NCBI GenBank assembly: GCA_016872125.1 | Contig: VHBD01000070.1 | Span: 1 to 7,290 of the forward strand | DNA length: 7,290 nucleotides | Direction: 5' to 3' | From: Sphingomonadales bacterium | Lineage (GTDB): Bacteria; Bacteroidota; Bacteroidia; UBA7662 | Part shown: in pieces, positions 1-6,615 of the stretch | Numbering within the stretch: position 1 is the stretch's first letter | How the letters are laid out: each line of letters begins with the position of its first letter | Translations under genes and position numbers: made by a program | The notes under the pieces: model-generated | What the model was told of the DNA's origin: nothing | The model's database searches: none | The model's input: only the letters and a program-made list of their open reading frames with translations

Positions 1-1
1 A

Positions 2-97
2 GAGGTTGCCCATGCCGAAAGTCCCAGCAAACGCAAAGCAGAGCAAGCAGCTGCCGCACAATTTTTTGAACAAAGGGAACAGAACGAACTCCTTTGA
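2..97 (+). CDS. C-terminal fragment of an unidentified protein (start lies left of the window)
   Basis: An open frame enters from the left edge and ends at TGA 95-97, giving 31 visible residues. The visible tail is rich in Ala, Glu, Gln and Lys (it includes KRKAEQAAAAQFFEQREQ) and looks like a charged, probably helical, protein end. The composition is more protein-like than that of the other two plus-strand frames here. No domain or family can be recognised from so little. It lies 50 bases upstream of recJ on the same strand, so it could be the preceding gene of the same operon. The alternative is that it is chance open sequence. Confidence 0.4.
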   Translation, partial: EVAHAESPSKRKAEQAAAAQFFEQREQNELL

Positions 98-107
98 AGC
101 ATGCTTC
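96..107. repeat. 12-base perfect palindrome in the recJ upstream gap
   Basis: The sequence GAAGCATGCTTC equals its own reverse complement. It overlaps the stop codon of the upstream fragment and sits about 40 bases before the recJ start. It is followed by a T/A-rich stretch but has no loop and no run of T, so it is a poor intrinsic terminator. It could be a protein-binding dyad or chance. The palindrome is directly visible; any function is speculation. Confidence 0.3.
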
Positions 108-147
108 TTAATTTTAGGCAAAAGCTATTGGTTTTTCGCTCCTGCCT

Positions 148-1884
148 ATGCCCCCTACCCTTACCGAAGAAGCTCCCGCCAAAGCGTGGATCATTCACGA
201 ACTCGAACATCCTGAAATTGCCCATGAATTAGCGGCTTCTCTGGGGATCGATTCGGCATTGGCTCGCTTGTTGCAGCGCAGAGGCATTCAAACCTTCGAC
301 CAAAGCAAGGCCTTTTTTCGGCCGCATTGGGAGGATTTGCATGACCCCTTTCGAATGAAGGGCATGCAAGAAGCCGTTGAATTGGTGCAAGATTGCATGG
401 ACCGCGGCCACAAAATTTTGCTCTACGGGGACTACGATGTGGACGGCACCACCTCGGTCGCCTTGTGTTACAGGGTCATGCGCCGGTATTGCGAGGGTCT
501 TGGCTACTACATTCCGGACCGACAGCGCGAAGGGTACGGTCTTTCCTCTCAAGGGATTGACTGGGCCGTGGAACAAGGCTACCGTTGCATCATCACCCTC
601 GATTGCGGGACCACAGCCGTGGAAGAAGTCGCCTATGCCAACGCCCAGGGACTGCGGGTTTTGGTAACCGATCATCACCAAGCCGCAGCCACGATCCCCG
701 CAGCCCATGCCGTTTTGAACCCCCTTCAGCCTGCCTGTCCTTATCCTTTCAAGGATCTTAGCGGATGCGGAGTGGCCTTCAAGTTGCTTAGCGCTTTGTG
801 CAGCCATCTTGATTGGCCCCAAAGCGAATTGTTGGATCATTTGGAATTGGTCGCCATCAGCATCGCCGCAGATTTGGTTTCTTTGTCGGGCGAAAACCGC
901 GTACTCACCCACTACGGCTTGCAGAAGCTTAATCAGCGTCCGATTCCTGGAATAACAGCGATGTTACAACATTACCAGGCGCGTAAGCCCAGACTCGAAA
1001 TTAATGATGTTATTTTTGGGATATCTCCAAGAATTAATGCCGCTGGCCGAATGGGCGATGCCCGATTAGCCGTTCGATTGCTGGTGGAGGATGACGTACG
1101 AGAATGTGCAAACTGGGCAATGGAAATCGAAAACAGCAACCTGTTGCGTAGAGATACGGACTCCGAAATAACCACTGCAGCCATTGAGCAAGCCGCTTTG
1201 CAACATCAGATGAAGCCCCAATGCACAACCGTGGTCTGTGGCCGTGACTGGCACAAAGGTGTGATTGGCATTGCAGCCTCCCGCTTGGTCGAGAGGTTCT
1301 ACAAACCCACCGTTGTTTTCTGCGAGGAGGACGGTAAAATGACGGGGTCAGCCCGTTCGGTGCAGGGCTTTGATTTGTACCATGCCCTCAGCCAATGTTC
1401 AGAAACCATCGAACAATTTGGCGGCCATAAGTACGCCGCCGGACTCACCTTGTTACCGCAGAACTATCCTGCCTTTATCAAAAAGTTTGAAGAAGCAGTT
1501 GCCCGTACCATAGAGTCTTGGCAATTACGTCCTTCGCTTGACATTGACCTTGAGTTAAATTTGAATCAAATTACCCCGAAATTTTTCCGAATCCTTCTGC
1601 AGTTTGCTCCCTTCGGAACCGGTAACAAACCTCCTTTGTTCTGTGCGCGAAATGTGTTTGCCAGCCCGGGGAGCAGCCGTATAGTTGGGCAAAATCACCT
1701 CAGTCTTCAAATCCAGCAGGAAGGTAGTCCCCGGATTCCGGCAATTGCTTTTGGTCAAGGCAGTATGTTACCCTTGCTTGCCAAAGGTCTGGCTTTGGAT
1801 ATTGCCTTTCATCTCGAAGAAAATTTCCACCGAGGCGTCGCGACCATGCAGGCTCGAATTGTAGATTTACGCATGGCCCCATAG
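148..1884 (+). CDS. recJ: Single-stranded-DNA-specific exonuclease RecJ
   Basis: RecJ degrades single-stranded DNA 5' to 3' in recombinational repair, mismatch repair and rescue of stalled forks, in the cytoplasm. The 578-residue protein has the usual family length. The DHH phosphoesterase core shows DYDVDGTTS at residues 95-103, LDCG at 151-154, TDHH at 174-177 and AADLV at 240-244, which supply the metal-binding acidic and histidine residues. The DHHA1 part carries GVIGIAASRL (371-380), GSARS (400-404) and GGHKYAAG (425-432). A C-terminal OB-fold region follows from about 461 and includes APFGTGN (487-493). The ATG at 148 is the only plausible start: in-frame stops lie at 109-111 and 115-117, and the conserved N-terminal Trp is residue 14. 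No Shine-Dalgarno sequence is visible, which is usual in Bacteroidota. lptB follows after 6 bases. All key residues are present, so the enzyme should be active. Confidence 0.97.
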   Translation: MPPTLTEEAPAKAWIIHELEHPEIAHELAASLGIDSALARLLQRRGIQTFDQSKAFFRPHWEDLHDPFRMKGMQEAVELVQDCMDRGHKILLYGDYDVDGTTSVALCYRVMRRYCEGLGYYIPDRQREGYGLSSQGIDWAVEQGYRCIITLDCGTTAVEEVAYANAQGLRVLVTDHHQAAATIPAAHAVLNPLQPACPYPFKDLSGCGVAFKLLSALCSHLDWPQSELLDHLELVAISIAADLVSLSGENRVLTHYGLQKLNQRPIPGITAMLQHYQARKPRLEINDVIFGISPRINAAGRMGDARLAVRLLVEDDVRECANWAMEIENSNLLRRDTDSEITTAAIEQAALQHQMKPQCTTVVCGRDWHKGVIGIAASRLVERFYKPTVVFCEEDGKMTGSARSVQGFDLYHALSQCSETIEQFGGHKYAAGLTLLPQNYPAFIKKFEEAVARTIESWQLRPSLDIDLELNLNQITPKFFRILLQFAPFGTGNKPPLFCARNVFASPGSSRIVGQNHLSLQIQQEGSPRIPAIAFGQGSMLPLLAKGLALDIAFHLEENFHRGVATMQARIVDLRMAP

Positions 1885-1890
1885 CAGGCA

Positions 1891-2652
1891 ATGGAATTAC
1901 GCGCCGAACTCCTCTGCAAAAAGTACGGACGCCGCGAGGTGGTCAAGTCCGTAAGCCTATCGGTGCAACGAGGTCAAATCGTCGGATTGCTTGGTCCGAA
2001 CGGGGCGGGCAAAACCACCTGCTTCTATATGCTGGTGGGCCTTATCAAGGCCGATGGTGGCCGTGTATGGGTGGATCAACGCGATATCACCACACTGCCC
2101 ATGTACCAACGAGCCCGCATTGGAATTGGTTACCTGCCACAAGAATCCTCCATATTCAGAAAATTAACGGTGGAGGAAAACCTTCGCGCCGTGTTGGAGA
2201 CCACCAAACTCAGCGCAGCCGATCAGCGTGCCAAAGCCAACAGCCTCATCGAGGAATTCAACCTGGGTAGAATACGCCATAACCGTGGGGATTTGTTATC
2301 CGGCGGTGAGCGCCGCCGTACGGAGATGGCTAGGGCCCTTGCCACCAACCCGTCCTTCATCTTGTTGGATGAGCCTTTTGCCGGTGTCGACCCCATCGCG
2401 GTCGAGGATATTCAGCATATCATTTATTCCCTGAAGCGCCGCAATATCGGTGTCCTGATCACGGACCATAATGTGCAGGAGACCCTCTCCATCACCGACG
2501 AAGCCACCCTTCTCTTTGAAGGGAGTATCCTGCGTCAGGGTCCTGCAGAACTCATGGCCGCTGATCCGGAAGTCCGTCGCCTTTACCTGGGTCGAAACTT
2601 TGAGTTCAAGCGCAAGTCCTTCGACGTTGTTACGTCCATCGAATCCCATTAA
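1891..2652 (+). CDS. lptB: Lipopolysaccharide export ABC transporter ATP-binding protein LptB
   Basis: LptB is the cytoplasmic ATPase that, with the membrane proteins LptF and LptG, extracts lipopolysaccharide from the inner membrane and drives it across the periplasm through LptC, LptA and LptDE. The 253-residue sequence has a complete nucleotide-binding domain: Walker A GPNGAGKT (35-42), Q-loop Gln84 in YLPQESSIFRKLTVEENL, signature LSGGE (136-140), Walker B FILLDE (156-161) and switch His193 in ITDHN. The Q-loop neighbourhood SIFRKLTVEENL and the DEPFAGVDPIAV stretch are typical of LptB and separate it from the related amino-acid and generic ABC ATPases. The last 15 or so residues, basic and then Ser/Val-rich, extend a little past the E. 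coli protein (241 residues). The ATG lies 6 bases after the recJ stop and the GH3 gene begins 5 bases downstream, so translation is probably coupled. No other lpt gene is in the window. Confidence 0.95.
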   Translation: MELRAELLCKKYGRREVVKSVSLSVQRGQIVGLLGPNGAGKTTCFYMLVGLIKADGGRVWVDQRDITTLPMYQRARIGIGYLPQESSIFRKLTVEENLRAVLETTKLSAADQRAKANSLIEEFNLGRIRHNRGDLLSGGERRRTEMARALATNPSFILLDEPFAGVDPIAVEDIQHIIYSLKRRNIGVLITDHNVQETLSITDEATLLFEGSILRQGPAELMAADPEVRRLYLGRNFEFKRKSFDVVTSIESH

Positions 2653-2657
2653 GCAGC

Positions 2658-4208
2658 ATGACGGTATTGAATCAGGTGGCAACCTGGTGGTTCAAGAAAA
2701 GAATGCACCAAATGGAGCTGTTCATGCGTTACCCGCACGATGTACAGCAGGAGGTCCTTCAGAAATTGATTCATCAGGCGCGTGATACCCGTTGGGGGAA
2801 GACTTACGGGTATTCCGACCTCAAAGACCCTAAATCCTTTGCTCAAAAGGTGCCTTTGAGCACTTACGAAGACCTTGCCCCCTGGGTACAATCCATGATG
2901 CAGGGAGAGCAGTCGGTGTTATGGCCCGGTGAAACCAAATGGTTCGCCAAATCCAGCGGTACCACCAACGATCGTAGCAAATTCATCCCGGTTAGTGAAG
3001 AAGCCCTCCAAGATTGCCATTACAAAGGCGCCAAAGATCTGCTCTCGGTGTATTGCAATTTGCGACCAGGGGCAGCCTTGTTCGAAGGAAAATGCTTAAC
3101 AATTGGCGGAAGCCAGGCCATTAACCCCTTGAATACCCAAAGCTATACGGGGGATCTCTCGGCCTTGCTCATGCACAACCAACCGTTCTGGGCCCATATG
3201 GTCCGGACCCCTGAATTGGAGGTCGCCTTGATGGACGATTGGGAACCCAAAATGGAACGAATTGTGCAGGAAACCCGTCTCGAAACCGTAACCAACATGG
3301 CCGGTGTACCAACCTGGATTCTGTTGTTATGCCGTAGGATATTGGAGGTGACCGGCAAATCCCATATGCTTGAAATTTGGCCAAAGATGGAGGTCTATTT
3401 TCACGGCGGTGTTGGATTTCACCCTTACAGAAGTCAATTCAAGACCTTGTTTCCTTCCGATTCCATGTGGTACCTCGAAACCTACAACGCCTCCGAAGGC
3501 TTCTTAGGACTGGCGAACGAAGCCAATACAGATGAAATGCTTTTGATGTTGGACTACGGGATTTATTACGAATTCATCCCCATAGAAGATTTGGATGCCC
3601 AGCAGCCCAAAACCCTTCCCCTGCATGAGGTCCAAGTGGGCCGTGGATATGCGGTGGTCATTTCCACCAACAGCGGCCTGTGGAGGTACCAAATCGGTGA
3701 TACCATTACGTTCACTAACACCAGCCCTTACAAATTCCGTATCCTCGGACGAACCAAATCCTTTATCAATGCTTTTGGCGAAGAACTCATGGCCGAAAAT
3801 GCAGAATATGGCATTGGGTATGCCGCGCAATGTTGCGGTGCCGAGGTCAGGGATTATACCGCGGCACCCATGTTTCTGGAATCAGGGCATGCAGGATTGC
3901 ATCAATGGTTGATTGAGTTTGAAAGACCTCCGGATGACCTGGCCCGTTTCACCCAAATCCTCGACGAAGCCTTGCGCAAAGTCAATTCCGATTACGATGC
4001 CAAACGCCACAAAAACTTGGCCGTCTTGGAACCTCAAATTATCGTTTTGCCAGACGGAACCTTTTACCGTTGGCTGCAAAGTCGCAACAAATTAGGAGGC
4101 CAAAACAAAGTGCCTCGCTTGGTCAATCATCGGGAAATCGTTAATTCTGTGTTAAAAATCTTGAGTGATGGCCCAAATACCACTGATTTACAGGGTATTA
4201 CCGAATAA
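2658..4208 (+). CDS. GH3-family acyl-adenylating enzyme (putative acyl-amide synthetase)
   Basis: This belongs to the GH3 family, named after plant auxin-responsive GH3 proteins. These enzymes adenylate a carboxylic acid with ATP and in plants join it to an amino acid. Bacterial members are common in Bacteroidota, but I know of no established substrate. The 516 residues match the bacterial family length. Visible motifs are SSGTTNDRSKFIP (99-111, nucleotide binding), FHGGVG (248-253), YLETYNASEG (272-281), the hinge motif YQIGDT (344-349), FGEELMAEN (373-381), SDYDAKR (444-450) and KLGGQNKVPRL (478-488). No signal peptide or membrane segment is evident, so it should be cytoplasmic. The ATG is 5 bases after the lptB stop, making it the last gene of the plus-strand operon. 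Its stop is 4 bases from the stop of the convergent prenyl synthase. Family assignment is firm. A role in making or modifying a lipid or envelope compound is only suggested by the neighbouring lptB. Confidence 0.93.
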   Translation: MTVLNQVATWWFKKRMHQMELFMRYPHDVQQEVLQKLIHQARDTRWGKTYGYSDLKDPKSFAQKVPLSTYEDLAPWVQSMMQGEQSVLWPGETKWFAKSSGTTNDRSKFIPVSEEALQDCHYKGAKDLLSVYCNLRPGAALFEGKCLTIGGSQAINPLNTQSYTGDLSALLMHNQPFWAHMVRTPELEVALMDDWEPKMERIVQETRLETVTNMAGVPTWILLLCRRILEVTGKSHMLEIWPKMEVYFHGGVGFHPYRSQFKTLFPSDSMWYLETYNASEGFLGLANEANTDEMLLMLDYGIYYEFIPIEDLDAQQPKTLPLHEVQVGRGYAVVISTNSGLWRYQIGDTITFTNTSPYKFRILGRTKSFINAFGEELMAENAEYGIGYAAQCCGAEVRDYTAAPMFLESGHAGLHQWLIEFERPPDDLARFTQILDEALRKVNSDYDAKRHKNLAVLEPQIIVLPDGTFYRWLQSRNKLGGQNKVPRLVNHREIVNSVLKILSDGPNTTDLQGITE

Positions 4209-4212
4209 AACC

Positions 4213-5196
4213 TTAGTGATTCCTGTTGGCCGCAAAGCATAACAAATCCTGTAAGCTTTGTCTTGCTTCTCCTTCCGGAAAAGATGTCAAAAGAACCTTT
4301 CCCTCCTCCACCTTGGTTTGCATGGTTTGCGTCGCGTATTGAATGCCTCCGGACCTTTCAATGAATTGAATAATATAATTAATGTTATCAATTCGATCCG
4401 GGCGGTCTTTGATCATCCCGATAACTTTACGCCGCTCCAAAAAGGAGGCTTTCCCCAGGGCATGGATCAAGGGTAAGGTAAGTTTCTTTTCTTTGATATC
4501 GGCTAATGGCGATTTCCCTGTACGATGACCCTCAAAATCAAGCAAGTCATCCCGCATTTGAAAAACGATCCCCAGGATTTCCCCAAACTGCCTCGCATGC
4601 TCTACCCTTGAATCCGAATTTTCTTCGAGCACCGAAGCAACTCCCACTGCGCAGCAGGTAGCCATTAAAGAGGCGGTTTTGGCCGAAATAATTCGGAAAT
4701 AAACCTCTTCGGTGATATCCAAACGTCTCGCCTTCTCGATTTGCAAGAGTTCTCCTTCGCTCATTCTTTGGACGGCATCCGATGTCAGATGCAAGACCGA
4801 ATAATCCTTATGCTCCAAGGCCAACAAAAGCCCTCTACTGAGCAAATAATCCCCAATCAAGACGGCAATTTTGTTTTTCCATAAAGCATTTACGCTCCAA
4901 AAGGCTCTGCGCATAGGTGCTCCATCCACCACATCATCATGCACCAACGTTGCGGTATGCAACAACTCCACCAATGCGGCAGCTCTACGCGTCCGTTCAC
5001 CGCATTCGCCATAACATCGCGCGGACAGATAAACCAGCATCGGCCGTATTTGTTTGCCCTTGCGTCGTACGATATAACGAGTAATCCAATCAAGCAAGGG
5101 GACCTTGCTGCGCATGAGGTCCCGAAACACCGATTCAAATCCGGCCAATTCGAGGGCTACCGGGGCCTTGATCCGATCTAAAGCGGAATCTGCCAC
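4213..5196 (-). CDS. ispB: trans-Polyprenyl diphosphate synthase (long chain, IspB-like)
   Basis: This soluble enzyme condenses isopentenyl diphosphate onto an allylic diphosphate to make an all-trans polyprenyl chain, in this phylum normally the menaquinone side chain. The 327 residues contain KGKQIRP (46-52, diphosphate binding), the first aspartate-rich motif DDVVD at 87-91 followed by RR (96-97), ALWKNKIAVLIGDYLLSRG (104-122), Lys173-Thr174, Gln213, and the second motif DDLLD at 216-220, followed by the basic DIKEKK segment (233-238). Small residues Ala82 and Thr83 just before the first motif, as in E. coli IspB, favour a long product; exact chain length cannot be read. The Gly usually following the RR pair is Ala98. 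The start is GTG at 5194-5196, 4 bases after the upstream exbD stop; it gives the expected family length and no nearby in-frame ATG is better. It is the last gene of the minus-strand operon. The symbol is by homology. Confidence 0.92.
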   Translation of the reverse strand: MADSALDRIKAPVALELAGFESVFRDLMRSKVPLLDWITRYIVRRKGKQIRPMLVYLSARCYGECGERTRRAAALVELLHTATLVHDDVVDGAPMRRAFWSVNALWKNKIAVLIGDYLLSRGLLLALEHKDYSVLHLTSDAVQRMSEGELLQIEKARRLDITEEVYFRIISAKTASLMATCCAVGVASVLEENSDSRVEHARQFGEILGIVFQMRDDLLDFEGHRTGKSPLADIKEKKLTLPLIHALGKASFLERRKVIGMIKDRPDRIDNINYIIQFIERSGGIQYATQTMQTKVEEGKVLLTSFPEGEARQSLQDLLCFAANRNH

Positions 5197-5200
5197 CGGC

Positions 5201-5668
5201 CTAATAGACCTCGGTCCGTAAACTGGAGGAGTAATTGAGCTTGAGTGCGTTCGCTTTGCGCAGCTCTTGCTTCACATCCGTAACAATTCCCATCTTGACT
5301 TCACGATCAGCTTTGATGGAAGTCGTTAACAAAGGCACTTCCTGCTCTGACCTTGCCGCTCTTTCTTTGTCAATGAACTCTGCAATCATGGAAGGCGTGG
5401 CAAAGGCGTCGTTCAACTGAATGCGCGGTGCTGTTCCAAACTGAGCGCGATAAGTTTCGGTAGGTACCCCGATATGGATGTAAGACACCAAAGACTTTTT
5501 CTCCAGCTTCTGAATTTCGGTGGCTTGTGGGACAACGACTTTGACCTTGAGGTCGGTTTCCCGCATCACCGTCGTCACCATGAAGAAGAAAAGCAACATG
5601 AAAACGATATCCGGCAAGGATGCCGTACTGATGGCCGGGGTGGGTTTTTCTTTTTTGTTAAGCTTCAT
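5201..5668 (-). CDS. exbD: ExbD/TolR-family biopolymer transport protein, second copy
   Basis: ExbD proteins are inner-membrane partners of the ExbB proton channel and convert proton flow into movement of a periplasmic energy transducer such as TonB. This 155-residue copy has a basic cytoplasmic N-terminus (MKLNKKEK), one membrane helix at about 20-35 and a periplasmic domain after it. Asp20 in STASLPDIVFMLLFFFMVTT is in the position of the proton-conducting aspartate of ExbD. The C-terminal part ADREVKMGIVTDVKQELRKA (120-139) resembles the conserved end of one of the two ExbD subtypes usual in Bacteroidota. It is clearly different in sequence from the other copy upstream (5709-6236), so this is not a recent duplication. 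It lies 40 bases after that copy, and its TAG is 4 bases before the GTG of the prenyl synthase. No Shine-Dalgarno sequence is visible. Confidence 0.93.
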   Translation of the reverse strand: MKLNKKEKPTPAISTASLPDIVFMLLFFFMVTTVMRETDLKVKVVVPQATEIQKLEKKSLVSYIHIGVPTETYRAQFGTAPRIQLNDAFATPSMIAEFIDKERAARSEQEVPLLTTSIKADREVKMGIVTDVKQELRKANALKLNYSSSLRTEVY

Positions 5669-5708
5669 GGCTTGGCTCCGAAGGGTGAGGACTGGTTGAA
5701 TTCAAAGC

Positions 5709-6236
5709 TTAACCCTCAGGCTCAGCTTCTGAAATCACCTGTCGGTAATAATCTTTAATCTCGTTTTGACGACTTTCGGGGAGCTGATCCATACCACGAC
5801 CGTATAACATTCTTGCCCTGGCATCTCTCAATTCATTGTAGGCTGCTTTGAGCTCGTTGTGCACTTGTATATAAATGTTGTACGAGGTGCCCCTGTCGTT
5901 CTTCAGGGAAATAATTGCCTTCTGTGGAGATTCCGATAATTCGGGATTCTTGGAAGGATTGTCAATAAAATCCTTGGCCAAACGCTTGAGCTCTTTGATT
6001 TCAGAAAGTTGACCGTCCACCAAGAGCATGTCGTTGGCATTCACCAAGACTTGCAGCACATTGCGTTCCTTGATCCTGATATCGTTCTTGGGCTGATTTT
6101 CTTCGGGCATTGGGGGAAGCTTGATGGCGATTCCTTTGTCCGTGTCAATCGTCGTGGTTACCAAAAAGAATATCAACAGCAGGAAGGCGATATCCGCCAT
6201 CGATCCTGCATTCACTTCTTGTACCGGTCTTGCCAT
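5709..6236 (-). CDS. exbD: ExbD/TolR-family biopolymer transport protein, first copy
   Basis: This is the first ExbD-like inner-membrane subunit of the cluster, 175 residues. The N-terminus MARPVQEVNAGSMADIAFLL leads into one membrane helix at about 15-30, with Asp15 in the position of the proton-relay aspartate. The periplasmic part contains LPPMPEE (40-46), VLVNANDMLLVDGQ (63-76) and a long region with YNIYIQVHNELKAAYNELRD (119-138). It ends in a charged, helical tail (about 139-175) containing ARARMLYGRG and closing with ISEAEPEG. A tail of this kind is known to me from ExbD proteins of Bacteroidota and is longer than in E. coli ExbD. The gene follows the small membrane protein gene after 40 bases and precedes the second exbD by 40 bases. 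With ExbB it would form the proton channel; whether both ExbD types share one complex is not known from sequence. Confidence 0.93.
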   Translation of the reverse strand: MARPVQEVNAGSMADIAFLLLIFFLVTTTIDTDKGIAIKLPPMPEENQPKNDIRIKERNVLQVLVNANDMLLVDGQLSEIKELKRLAKDFIDNPSKNPELSESPQKAIISLKNDRGTSYNIYIQVHNELKAAYNELRDARARMLYGRGMDQLPESRQNEIKDYYRQVISEAEPEG

Positions 6237-6276
6237 GGTTGCCGCTTTGGAATCTAAATTCGATTTCCTTTAGGGT

Positions 6277-6609
6277 TCAACGAAACAAATTATACACTTC
6301 CCCTGCGATTAAAAGGATGCAGGTGAGAATGCTGGTGATATAAAGCATGATCAAAGAACCGCCGATGAGTTGAGACAAAAATGGTGTTATCCCAAATTTG
6401 GTATAAGCTGGGAGAACCTCATTTCCCGAAATCGCATACGATATTCCAAAAATGATCATCAATGAACCAATGGATACCAAAGCTTTCTTGGCCGCGTCCA
6501 AATTGGTCACAATCTCCCACAAAGGAAAAGCTAATGCGGCGAGCAGGCCAACAAAAAACATGCCGTAGGACAACCAAAGTCCGGCATCAATCCAAAATTC
6601 CGATTCCAT
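6277..6609 (-). CDS. Small three-helix membrane protein of the Exb cluster, function unknown
   Basis: I cannot name this 110-residue protein. Its sequence shows three hydrophobic stretches that should span the inner membrane: about 10-31 (LWLSYGMFFVGLLAALAF), 41-60 (ALVSIGSLMIIFGISYAI) and 79-106 (SQLIGGSLIMLYITSILTCI). It is Gly- and Ser-rich within the helices, has no signal-peptide cleavage site and no cysteine pair, and ends shortly after the last helix with EVYNLFR. It starts 6 bases after the exbB stop and exbD follows 40 bases downstream, so it is almost certainly made together with the channel proteins. From memory, Bacteroidota Exb clusters often carry a small hypothetical membrane protein at this position, which suggests an accessory subunit. 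That role is inference; a chance passenger is less likely given the tight spacing. Confidence 0.85.
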   Translation of the reverse strand: MESEFWIDAGLWLSYGMFFVGLLAALAFPLWEIVTNLDAAKKALVSIGSLMIIFGISYAISGNEVLPAYTKFGITPFLSQLIGGSLIMLYITSILTCILLIAGEVYNLFR

Positions 6610-6615
6610 ATCGAC

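Noticed and set aside
93..116. Possible Bacteroidota promoter: TTTG at 93-96 with TAATTTTA at 109-116
   Set aside because: The spacing is 12 bases, far shorter than the roughly 19-21 expected between the -33 TTTG and the -7 TAnnTTTG elements, and the second element is imperfect.
6..215. A 69-codon plus-strand frame starting at 6 and running into recJ
   Set aside because: It overlaps the true recJ start in another frame, and its product is Pro/Tyr/Ser-rich without any family feature; the frame ending at 97 looks more protein-like.
229..912. A 227-codon open frame on the minus strand inside recJ
   Set aside because: It lies entirely opposite a RecJ gene with all its motifs, its product has no recognisable domain or plausible composition, and it is explained by codon bias of recJ.
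2296..2682. A 128-codon minus-strand frame opposite the lptB end
   Set aside because: It is the reverse shadow of a strongly conserved ABC ATPase, with no domain of its own.
4176..4199. Inverted repeat AATACC/GGTATT near the GH3 stop as a terminator
   Set aside because: The stem is only 6 base pairs with a 12-base loop, AT-rich, inside the coding region and without a following T run.
5669..5708. Gap before the second exbD equals the gap before the first (both 40 bases), with a 10-base palindrome TTGAATTCAA at 5696-5705
   Set aside because: The two gaps share no clear sequence, so equal length looks like coincidence, and a 10-base AT-rich palindrome is expected by chance in a window of this size.
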